A stretch of DNA of 64,000 nucleotides from CAVTJL01 sp963735065. Lineage in GTDB: Bacteria; Pseudomonadota; Alphaproteobacteria; Geminicoccales; Geminicoccaceae. Of this stretch, positions 52,870 through 59,997 are shown one piece after another (within the stretch, counting starts at the first letter, position 1; each line of letters begins with the position of its first letter). Where the stretch lies: positions 186,001-250,000 of the forward strand of contig CAVTJL010000004.1 of NCBI GenBank assembly GCA_963735065.1, read 5' to 3'. A program made the translations under genes and the position numbers. Below the pieces are notes generated by a model, which searched no databases, was not told the origin of the DNA, and saw only the letters and a program-made list of their open reading frames with translations.

Positions 52870-54033
52870 TCAGGCGCCCATCATCCGCAGCGCCTCATCG
52901 GTAGGCCTGACCCCGATCCCGGGGCGGTCCGGCACGGTGTAGAAGCCGGCCTCGCACGTCATCTCGCCCTCGAGCAGCCGCCGATTGCGATCGAAGATCG
53001 AGTGCTGGAACTCGTGCGATACCACGTTCGCGAGCGAGGCGCTGGCCTGCAGGCTCGCCGCCATGAAGATGCCGAGCCCGATCGTCGCGTGCGGGATCAC
53101 CTGGCAGTGGTGCGCCTGGGCGAGCTGCGCCATGCGCACGAACTGGGTGATGCCGGTATGGCCCATCTCGGGCTGGAGGATGGCCAGGGCCCGCCGCTCG
53201 AGCCGGGGGCGTGTCTCGTAGACCGTGCGCCACTCCTCGCCCAGCGCCTGGGGCACCCGGCTGTGCGCGGCGATCCAGGCCTGACCCTCGACATCCTCGG
53301 GCTTCACGGGCGCCTCGACGAACCAGGGCCGCTCGGGCGCCATCGCCTCGACGAGGCGCACGGCCTCCGCCGCCTCGAGCTGCCAGTGCAGATCGACCGC
53401 GATCCGGACATCCTCGCCCAGGCCGCGCCGCAGCGCCTGCAGCTCGCGCACGCTGCCCTCGTCGGCGACGGCAGCCGCGAACTTCACCGCGGAGAAGCCC
53501 TTTTCCATCCAGGCCCGGGCGAGCTCGACCCGCTCCTCGAGGGTCGGCTTCGGCAGCCCCGAGACATAGGCGGGGATCCGCTCGTGCCGTCGGCCGCCCA
53601 GAAGCTTCGCCACCGGCAGCCCCGCCTGCTGCCCGGCCAGATCCCAGAGCGCGATATCCACGGCCGCCAGCGCATCGAGATAAAAGCCGCCCGTATAGCC
53701 TCTGACCCGCATCAGGTCATAAAGGTCCTCGTGGATGACGGCGGCATCGAACGGGTCGCGTCCGACCACGAAGTCGGCCAGCAGGTCCTCGATGATGGCC
53801 TTGGCGGCACCCGGGGCCACGATGCCGTAGGTCTCGCCCCAGCCGACCGCACCGTCACGGCTCGTCACCCGGACCAGGACCGAGCGGTCGAAGACCGGAT
53901 AGACGGTCCGGTTGCCCTTCCTGACGAGGTAGCCCTTGGCATTCGCCTCCTCGCCGGAGCGGGCACGGCCGAGATAGGGCTCGTCGCGCGGGATGGTGAG
54001 GACGAAGCAGTCGACGCGCTGGACGGGGTCCAT
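52870..54033 (-). CDS. Mandelate racemase/muconate-lactonising (enolase superfamily) enzyme, probable sugar-acid dehydratase
   Basis: A 387-residue enolase-superfamily protein. Catalytic and metal residues visible: Lys in FSAVKFAAA (about 188), Asp in IAVDLHWQ (about 222), Glu in WFVEAPVKPED (about 250), Glu in QALGEEW (about 276) and His in VIPHATIG (about 325), the mandelate-racemase subgroup set used by many sugar-acid dehydratases. ATG at 54033 shares its A with the upstream stop (TGATG). Beside an aldolase-like and a lactonase gene it most likely converts an aldonate to a 2-keto-3-deoxy acid. Confidence 0.92.
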   Translation of the reverse strand: MDPVQRVDCFVLTIPRDEPYLGRARSGEEANAKGYLVRKGNRTVYPVFDRSVLVRVTSRDGAVGWGETYGIVAPGAAKAIIEDLLADFVVGRDPFDAAVIHEDLYDLMRVRGYTGGFYLDALAAVDIALWDLAGQQAGLPVAKLLGGRRHERIPAYVSGLPKPTLEERVELARAWMEKGFSAVKFAAAVADEGSVRELQALRRGLGEDVRIAVDLHWQLEAAEAVRLVEAMAPERPWFVEAPVKPEDVEGQAWIAAHSRVPQALGEEWRTVYETRPRLERRALAILQPEMGHTGITQFVRMAQLAQAHHCQVIPHATIGLGIFMAASLQASASLANVVSHEFQHSIFDRNRRLLEGEMTCEAGFYTVPDRPGIGVRPTDEALRMMGA

Positions 54034-54962
54034 CAGGCGGCGTTCCGCAGCACCGCCGCCGGCGTCGGCGGGCAGACCGTGAGGAGGTCGGTCACCTCCG
54101 CCAGCATGGCGCTCAGCTCCTGGCGGTCCCCGGCATCGAGATCCGGTCCTGGCGCCCGGCACAGCTCCGTCGCAAAAATTCCGCGCGCGACGAGCACGGC
54201 CTTGGTCATCCGCATGCGAAAGACGGCCTGGAAGCTGAGGAGGGGCAGGGTGCGGTTGAAGATCGTCCGCGCCAGGCCCCGGTCGCCGGCCCGGTGCGCC
54301 CGCAGCAGCGCCACATGGGCCTCCGTCAGCTCGGCCGCCGGCATCGTGCCGCCCGCCCCGCGATTGAGCTCGTCCACGATGTAGCGTCCGCCGGCGCCGC
54401 CGATCACGCTCTCGAGGGTCGCGGGCGCTCCTTCGATCAGCCGCGTGATGCGCTGACCGCAGGGCATCGTCTCCTCCTTGAGAAAGCGGATCTCGGGCAC
54501 GCGCGCCGCGACCTCGAGCGTGGTCTCGACGGGCAGCCCTGCGCCCACCGGGGGCGGCGCGTTCTGCAGCACGATCGGGATGCCCGCCTCGGCCACCACC
54601 GCCCTGAAGAACTGCACCAGCGGCTCGGTCGCGCTGCCGACCGCTGCCGGGGCCATCACCATCGCCGCCGCGGCGCCGCGCGCGGCACCCTCGCGGGCGA
54701 GCGCACCCGCCTCGGCGGCCGTGGGGGCACTGGCACCCACCACGATGGGAAGCCGGCCCGCCACCGTCTCGGCCACCACCTCAAGCGCCCTGGTCCGCTC
54801 CTCGGCCGTCAGGAAGTCGAACTCGCTCGCGACACCGGGGAAGACGACCCCGTCGGCACCGGCCTCGATCACATAGCGGACGAGCCGGCGCAGGCTCTCG
54901 TGATCGACCTCGCCCGACGCGGCGAACGGTGTCGCCAGGACCGGCAGCACTCCCTGAAGCAT
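54033..54962 (-). CDS. DapA-like (DHDPS/NAL superfamily) aldolase
   Basis: A 309-residue TIM barrel of the dihydrodipicolinate synthase superfamily. The Schiff-base lysine is in RFLKEETM (about residue 165). The DHDPS tyrosine of LYNVP is replaced by Gln (VLQNAPPP, about 136), and the GTTGE loop is GVASE, so it is not a lysine-pathway DHDPS. The likely reaction is retro-aldol cleavage or dehydration of a 2-keto-3-deoxy sugar acid. First gene of the 8.7-kb operon; its ATG lies 6 bp from a TTCCA-N5-TGGAA palindrome. Confidence 0.9.
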   Translation of the reverse strand: MLQGVLPVLATPFAASGEVDHESLRRLVRYVIEAGADGVVFPGVASEFDFLTAEERTRALEVVAETVAGRLPIVVGASAPTAAEAGALAREGAARGAAAAMVMAPAAVGSATEPLVQFFRAVVAEAGIPIVLQNAPPPVGAGLPVETTLEVAARVPEIRFLKEETMPCGQRITRLIEGAPATLESVIGGAGGRYIVDELNRGAGGTMPAAELTEAHVALLRAHRAGDRGLARTIFNRTLPLLSFQAVFRMRMTKAVLVARGIFATELCRAPGPDLDAGDRQELSAMLAEVTDLLTVCPPTPAAVLRNAA

Positions 54963-54967
54963 TGTTG

Positions 54968-54998
54968 TTCCATATGTTGGAATATCGTTTTCTGAATT
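54968..54998 (-). promoter_or_regulatory. IclR-like operator TTCCA-N5-TGGAA at the start of the sugar-acid operon
   Basis: A perfect 15-bp palindrome occupies 54968-54982, ending 5 bp before the ATG at 54962. A second TTCCAA half site (minus strand) lies at 54993-54998. The sequence is AT-rich for this genome. It resembles IclR-family sites, and the operon encodes an IclR protein. A protein bound here would cover the ribosome-binding region or the promoter of a nearly leaderless transcript. Confidence 0.6.
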
Positions 54999-55159
54999 GG
55001 AACTTACGTCTTTCCGCGCCCCGCTGTCAATCCAATGCCCTGATGCTCACCGCCGAATCGCGGTAGCCGCGTGCCACACGCGCGACGCACAGCGACACCG
55101 GCACGGCGTGCCGGTCACAGGTCGGTTCGGTTCCTGAAAGGAGCTGCCGGGGGTCGCGC

Positions 55160-56362
55160 TCAACCCTGGCCCGGTGCGGCCGGGATCGAGCCGTCGGCGG
55201 CATGCGCCGGCTCGGGCAATGGCCCGCTCACGTCGGCCGGGGCAATTGGGTAACCAAAGCAGCGGGCGACGTCGGCCGTCAGCCACTCGATCGCCGCCCG
55301 ATCCTCCTCCTCGAAACGAGGCGCGTAGTAGGTCGGGAAGCGAATGCGTGCAGCCAGCCGCTCGATCAGCCCGGGCACCGGCTCGAGCCGGCAGTGGTCG
55401 AGCAGCTTGCCGAGGGTCTCCCCGGGCGCGCGGCAGAGATCCTCGTAACGAAGGACCAGCGTCGCCGCTCGAAGCGTGGCGCTGCTCTCGAGCTGGTCGA
55501 GGAGGAAGCCGTGCAGCCCGGCCCAATAGCGCGCGAGGCCTTGCACGTCGCGCCCGGCCTGCAAAAGCTCGTGGATCTCGGCGGTGGCTGCGCTGTCGCC
55601 GGTGTTCACCGGGCGTCGGTCGAGGCCGAACTCGAAATGCCCGACGCGTTGCATGTAGCGCAGCGCCGCGGGATGGCGCTCCTCGGCGGCACAGAAGAGG
55701 GCGTGCTGCTTCATCAGCGACGCCACGTGCCAGAGCGGCTCGCGCACCGGCACGACGAAGCGCGCGTCGGGGAAGAGCTGCTGCAGGTAGGCGAGCCGTG
55801 TGAGGTTATAGTTGCCCTTGGAGACATAGCGGCGACCGGCCCTGAGCCAGAGCAGCTTCCTCACATGCTCGCGGTAGAAGGCGGCAAACGCCGGATTGGC
55901 CGACGTCTCGTCCAGCACATTCGATCGCGAGGGGTCGTGGAGGCCCGGAAAGAAGGCCATCCAGATCATCTCTTCGATCGCCTCGGGGCTTTCCGGCGTC
56001 ACCTCGATGCCGTCGGCATGCGCCCGCTCGGCCCGGACCTCGCGACCCGCGAGCAGCCGGTCGTTGAGCCGGCTCCAGGCGATGGGCGCCATGACGCCCG
56101 GATAGTCGCGATAGCGGTGCGTGGCGGCGTCCGGATGCTCCGCCAGGCACTCGAGGAGGATGGTGCTCCCCGAGCGCGCGAGGCCGGCGATGAAGATCGG
56201 CCGGTCGATCTCGATCCCCTCGATCTCGTCCCGCAGCAGTCGGGTCTCGAGGTTGCCCAGCCGCCGCATCAGGCGGGGCCGGCCGCTGATGAAGCGGCCG
56301 GCGAGATCGGTCCAGCGATCGACCGCGAAGCGATCGAGGCCGTCTTCGTCTGCTCGGGCCAT
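55160..56362 (-). CDS. Sulfotransferase family protein
   Basis: A 400-residue PAPS-dependent sulfotransferase. The 5'-phosphosulfate loop is IAGLARSGSTILLE (about residue 58), and the 3'-phosphate region is DARFVVPVREPLWHV (about 203). RYEDLCRAPGETLGKLLDHC follows (about 315). No signal peptide; a cytoplasmic or membrane-associated enzyme. Downstream of it in the window but read toward the DapA-like gene; its upstream neighbours on the same strand are an EMC3-like membrane protein and an arylsulfotransferase-like protein, forming a sulfo-transfer cluster. Confidence 0.88.
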   Translation of the reverse strand: MARADEDGLDRFAVDRWTDLAGRFISGRPRLMRRLGNLETRLLRDEIEGIEIDRPIFIAGLARSGSTILLECLAEHPDAATHRYRDYPGVMAPIAWSRLNDRLLAGREVRAERAHADGIEVTPESPEAIEEMIWMAFFPGLHDPSRSNVLDETSANPAFAAFYREHVRKLLWLRAGRRYVSKGNYNLTRLAYLQQLFPDARFVVPVREPLWHVASLMKQHALFCAAEERHPAALRYMQRVGHFEFGLDRRPVNTGDSAATAEIHELLQAGRDVQGLARYWAGLHGFLLDQLESSATLRAATLVLRYEDLCRAPGETLGKLLDHCRLEPVPGLIERLAARIRFPTYYAPRFEEEDRAAIEWLTADVARCFGYPIAPADVSGPLPEPAHAADGSIPAAPGQG

Positions 56363-56393
56363 GACCCTCTCCCGCCTGCCGGATCCGATCCGC

Positions 56394-57194
56394 CTAGCGG
56401 ATCCGGAATGTCACCTTGATGGCGATCGAGCTCAGCAGCATGACGCTGAAGAAGAGCGCCTCCCAGCCCCTGAGCCAGTCGGGCCCGAACGGCAGATAGA
56501 CCATGCGGGGAAGATCGAGGTCGATGCGGTCGACCGGGCCGTCGGCGGGCAGGTAGCCGCCGGGGTTCCCGATCAGCGCGTTCCACCAGGTGCGCTTCTC
56601 GATGGTCTCCACCGGTGCCTTGAGCGCCACCCGGGCCACGACCTGTCCGTCGGGAGCACGGGCGACGACGTGCGCCTTGGACGGCCCCTTCTTGGTCGTG
56701 GCGGCATGGGCCGGTGCCGGCCCGAGGCTCGGCGCAGCAGGCGCTGTCACCACGGGCCGGGCCCGCGGCGGCGTGACCTCGGCCGTGAAGCTGTCGGGCT
56801 TGGCCCGGGCCACGACGGCGACGGGGTTGCTCGGCAGCTTGGCGTTGAAGGTCGAGCTGGCCCAGACGAAGAGGCAGATGACCGGCAGGGCCGCAACGAG
56901 CGCCGGCAGCAGCACGAGCCTGAGGCGCAGCAGCGACAGCTTCAGCATGCGCAGGATGGTCGGCATCGCCTCGCCGAGCTCGCCCTCGTGGCGATCCAGG
57001 CGAAAGCGGATCCGCCGCGTCGCCGCCTCGATCAGGGCGAGGCGGCGCTGCGGGGTCAGCTCACGATAGATCGTCATCGAGAGCAGCGAGCCCAAGATGG
57101 CCCAGACGGCCAGGCGCAGGCTGGGCCCGAGAACGAGACCCAGCTCGCCGTCCGCCCAGCTCAGCAGCGGTGCTGGAAGATCGAGGATGCCCAT
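56394..57194 (-). CDS. Membrane protein resembling the EMC3/TMCO1 (DUF106) group
   Basis: A 266-residue protein not firmly recognised. It has an N-terminal hydrophobic segment (about 22-42), then a charged cytoplasmic-type stretch TIYRELTPQRRLALIEAATRR, then LRLVLLPALVAALPVICLFVW (second span, in parts, about 90-112). A 110-residue Ala/Pro-rich region follows, and a last span lies near the C-terminus (ALFFSVMLLSSIAIKV). The span-1, charged helix, P-x-L-x-A-x-L-P pattern resembles Oxa1-superfamily insertases of the EMC3/TMCO1 type. That relation is my inference. It sits in the sulfotransferase/arylsulfotransferase cluster. Confidence 0.6.
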   Translation of the reverse strand: MGILDLPAPLLSWADGELGLVLGPSLRLAVWAILGSLLSMTIYRELTPQRRLALIEAATRRIRFRLDRHEGELGEAMPTILRMLKLSLLRLRLVLLPALVAALPVICLFVWASSTFNAKLPSNPVAVVARAKPDSFTAEVTPPRARPVVTAPAAPSLGPAPAHAATTKKGPSKAHVVARAPDGQVVARVALKAPVETIEKRTWWNALIGNPGGYLPADGPVDRIDLDLPRMVYLPFGPDWLRGWEALFFSVMLLSSIAIKVTFRIR

Positions 57195-57216
57195 GATGGT
57201 ATGCCCGTAAGGATGC

Positions 57217-57447
57217 TCAAGACATCCGCGAGCGGTTGCTCGGGCTTTGCGCCTTGCTCCGCCGCATCATCCGGCGAAGGGGCCATAGCACGATGAAGCC
57301 CACCGCGCTCAGCACGGCTACCAGCAGCGCCCAGAAGGCGGAGAGCACGCCGAGCCCGGCGCCCGGGCCGATATAGGCCAGCGCTGGGGCGGTGACGCCC
57401 ACCGTCAGGAGGAAGGCAACGACCAGAAGGGACGAGACGCGTGACAT
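57217..57447 (-). CDS. Small membrane protein with IGPGAGLG motif
   Basis: A 76-residue protein with a signal-peptide-like N-terminus (likely cleavage after PALA, residue 24), the motif YIGPGAGLGVLSAFWALL, one hydrophobic span, and a basic end (PLRRMMRRSK). AGAGGAAA lies 5 bases before the ATG. Similar short proteins occur beside sulfo- and phosphotransferase genes, but no function is known to me. It lies 18 bp after the arylsulfotransferase-like gene. Confidence 0.7.
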   Translation of the reverse strand: MSRVSSLLVVAFLLTVGVTAPALAYIGPGAGLGVLSAFWALLVAVLSAVGFIVLWPLRRMMRRSKAQSPSNRSRMS

Positions 57448-57465
57448 GACGATTTCCTCTGCCCG

Positions 57466-58764
57466 CTAGGAGGGACGGGCCAAGCTGTTACGGAAGCTCT
57501 CATCAAGGCTCTGAGGGTCGAGCCGTTGCACCCAGAAGATGATCGGAATCTTGTCTTGGTCGGCGCCGCCACGGACCGGGTTGACGAACTCCCAGACCAT
57601 GTCCCCGGTGGGCGTGACCTCGAGAACCCTGCCGCCGTCCAACTCGACGATCAGGGTGTTGCCGTTGGCGAGCCGGCTTTCGCTCGAGCGCACCACGCTC
57701 TCGAGCGGCTCGTTGGGACGGCCGCCATAGCTCCAGACGATCTGCATCGTGTCCGGCCGCAGCTCCAGGACCCGAGAAGCGCTATTGTCGCTTAGATCGC
57801 CCTCATTGTCGAAGACCATCAGCGTGCCGGCCTCGGTCAGCTCGGCGTCATGTTGGCGCATCCAGGGCCCCGCGGTGGCCCAGATGAGCTTGCCGCTGTC
57901 GATGTCGAGCAGGCCTATGGTGCTGATCTCGCGGAAGGAGAGTAGCGCCTGGCCCGCATGGCTGCCCGGCACGCCCGGTATGGGCCGGTCGATGATGTCG
58001 ACCGAGTTGGTGTGCAGATAGTCGCCGCTGCCCTCGCGCGTGTACCAGGGCACCATGTTGAAGCGACGGCCGGCCGGCGACTGGGCCAGGGCCCCGGTCA
58101 GCCAGACCTTCTTCAGCACCTGCCCGTCGGGCGAGAGCTTGACCAGGAAATCATCGATCCGGGGCGGCTCGAGATAGTCGAAGCCGGGCAGGGCACCGGT
58201 CGCGATCTCCTGCGTCAGGACGTAGATGTTGCCTTGCGCGTCCAGCGAGAAATCATGATGCGTGTGGGCCAGATACTTCCAGATGACCTGGGAGTCCGGC
58301 CCGAGCTTGACGAGCCCGTAGCCCCAGGGCGTGTCGCCCACCGCCACGTAGAGCGCCAGAAGATCGCCGTTCGGGAAGACGTGCGCCTTCTCGATATAGA
58401 TATGGTCGTCCGGCATCGGGTGCTTCACCTCTGCCGTGTCGTCCCAGATCTTGCTGAAGGGCATCGACCACTGATGGACGACGTTCCCCTTCATGTCGAT
58501 GAGATAGGCCTTCGTCCCGTCGCCGGAGCTGTAGAGGGTGAGGCCGTTCTGCGCCCGTGCCGGGTCGTAGACCACCACACCCTTCTCGTTGGTCCGGGCC
58601 GGCCGCCAGAGATCCGTGTCGAGCGGATCCGAGCTTTGCGTCATCTTGTAGTAGTAGGCGACGCCGCCGCGGATCGCCTCCTTCAGTGGCTTCGCCGGAT
58701 AGATGTTCTGCACCATCATGAAGGCGCCAGCGACGACGCCAAGGAAGAGAAGACAGAGGCCCAC
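57466..58764 (-). CDS. Arylsulfotransferase-like (ASST family) membrane-anchored beta-propeller
   Basis: A 432-residue protein with an N-terminal membrane anchor (LCLLFLGVVAGAFMMV) and a beta-propeller facing the periplasm. ASST-type signatures are present: LAHTHHDFSLDAQGNIYVLTQE (in parts, about residue 165, candidate catalytic His), then RQHDAELTEAGTLMVFDN (about 305), RVLELRPDTMQIVWSYGG and SRLANGNTLIVELDGGRVLEV. PAPS-independent ASSTs move sulfate between phenolic compounds. GTG start; the hydrophobic run continues a few residues upstream but no usual start codon is found there. Confidence 0.85.
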   Translation of the reverse strand: MGLCLLFLGVVAGAFMMVQNIYPAKPLKEAIRGGVAYYYKMTQSSDPLDTDLWRPARTNEKGVVVYDPARAQNGLTLYSSGDGTKAYLIDMKGNVVHQWSMPFSKIWDDTAEVKHPMPDDHIYIEKAHVFPNGDLLALYVAVGDTPWGYGLVKLGPDSQVIWKYLAHTHHDFSLDAQGNIYVLTQEIATGALPGFDYLEPPRIDDFLVKLSPDGQVLKKVWLTGALAQSPAGRRFNMVPWYTREGSGDYLHTNSVDIIDRPIPGVPGSHAGQALLSFREISTIGLLDIDSGKLIWATAGPWMRQHDAELTEAGTLMVFDNEGDLSDNSASRVLELRPDTMQIVWSYGGRPNEPLESVVRSSESRLANGNTLIVELDGGRVLEVTPTGDMVWEFVNPVRGGADQDKIPIIFWVQRLDPQSLDESFRNSLARPS

Positions 58765-59013
58765 GACGACCGCGTAGATCGCCCCTCCGCCTGTCTGCCG
58801 CTGCAGTCTGTTCCGGCGCCTCGTCGATCAGTCGAGCTCGAGCGCATGCCTTCTCACCAGGGATCTGGCAGAGCGTGATGCTCCGCCACGCTGATGCGGA
58901 CGAAGTGCCCCGTCTCCTTGTTCCAAGATCCTAGCGTACCGGGCAACGCCGCGAGGAGCCGGGATGGTTCCGCGCCGATGGCACGTGCGACGCGGGCGCT
59001 CCCTGCGCTGCCC

Positions 59014-59895
59014 TCAGGCGGCCGCGTCGTCCGCGGCGCCCTTGCGTCGATGGCGCCGGTCCTCCTCCGCCACCGCCTCGGGGTCGGCATCGAAGACGAT
59101 GCGCTCGGCACCGGAGAGGGCGATGAAGCGCCGGCCGCGCGCCCGGCCGATCAGCGTGAGGCCCGCCTGACGGGCGAGCTCGACGCCCCACGCGGTGAAG
59201 CCGGAGCGCGAGATCAGGATCGGGATGCCCATCTGGACGGTCTTGATCACCATCTCCGAGGTGAGCCGCCCGGTGGTGTAAAAAATCTTGCCCTCGGGCC
59301 CGACGCCGTGCCGCCACATATAGCCCGCGATCTTGTCGACCGCGTTGTGCCGGCCGACATCCTCCATGTAGAGCAGCACCTCCGGCCCCTCGCACAGGCA
59401 GCAGCCGTGGATGGCGCCGGCCTTGAGGTAGAGCGAGGGCAGGGTGTTTATTTTCTTTGTCAGGGCATAGAGCCAGCTGGTCCGCAGGGGGGCGTCGGCC
59501 GGCAGCCTGACCGTCTCGAAGCGCTCCATCAGGTCGCCGAACACGGTGCCCTGGGCGCAGCCCGAGGTTCTGATCTTCTTCTGGAGCTTCGCCTCGTAGT
59601 CGGTCGGCCGCTCGGTCCGCACCACCACGACCTCGAGGTCCGCGTCGTGCTCGACGGCCGTCACCACATCGTCCGGGCGCAGCATGTTCTGATTGAGCAG
59701 GTAGCCCAGGGCCAGATAGTCCGGATGGTCGCCGATCGTCATCATCGTGACGATCTCCTGGCCATTGAGAAAAAGCGTCAGCGGCCGCTCGTAGACGATC
59801 GCCGCCTCGACCGGCCGTCCGTCCTGGTCGATGCCGCTCACGGCCTGGGTCAGCCTGGGATCGTCGGGATCGGGAAGGAGAAGCGGGCCCTTCAT
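59014..59895 (-). CDS. fdhD: Formate dehydrogenase accessory sulfurtransferase
   Basis: Transfers sulfur from IscS to the molybdenum cofactor before insertion into formate dehydrogenase. The 293-residue protein has YERPLTLFLNGQEIVTMMTIG, then the reactive-cysteine loop TSGCAQGTVFGD (about residue 112; only the first Cys of the E. coli C-x2-C is kept), GCCLCEG (about 165), MEDVGRHNAVDKIAGY (about 178) and TTGRLTSEMVIK. No fdh structural genes are in the window. Works with mobA at 41.5 kb in cofactor maturation. Confidence 0.95.
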   Translation of the reverse strand: MKGPLLLPDPDDPRLTQAVSGIDQDGRPVEAAIVYERPLTLFLNGQEIVTMMTIGDHPDYLALGYLLNQNMLRPDDVVTAVEHDADLEVVVVRTERPTDYEAKLQKKIRTSGCAQGTVFGDLMERFETVRLPADAPLRTSWLYALTKKINTLPSLYLKAGAIHGCCLCEGPEVLLYMEDVGRHNAVDKIAGYMWRHGVGPEGKIFYTTGRLTSEMVIKTVQMGIPILISRSGFTAWGVELARQAGLTLIGRARGRRFIALSGAERIVFDADPEAVAEEDRRHRRKGAADDAAA

Positions 59896-59997
59896 CGGCG
59901 GTGATCCGTTTGCGCTGGTGCGTGCCGCTAAGCTATGTCTCGGGGAGCTTGCTGCAACGCGTCAGCCCCAAAGCCCAGAGAGCCCCGCCCGTCCTCC

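Noticed and set aside
51454..54384. A 976-codon open frame on the plus strand
   Set aside because: Antisense to the binding protein, dehydratase and aldolase genes, with no recognisable domain; a GC-bias shadow.
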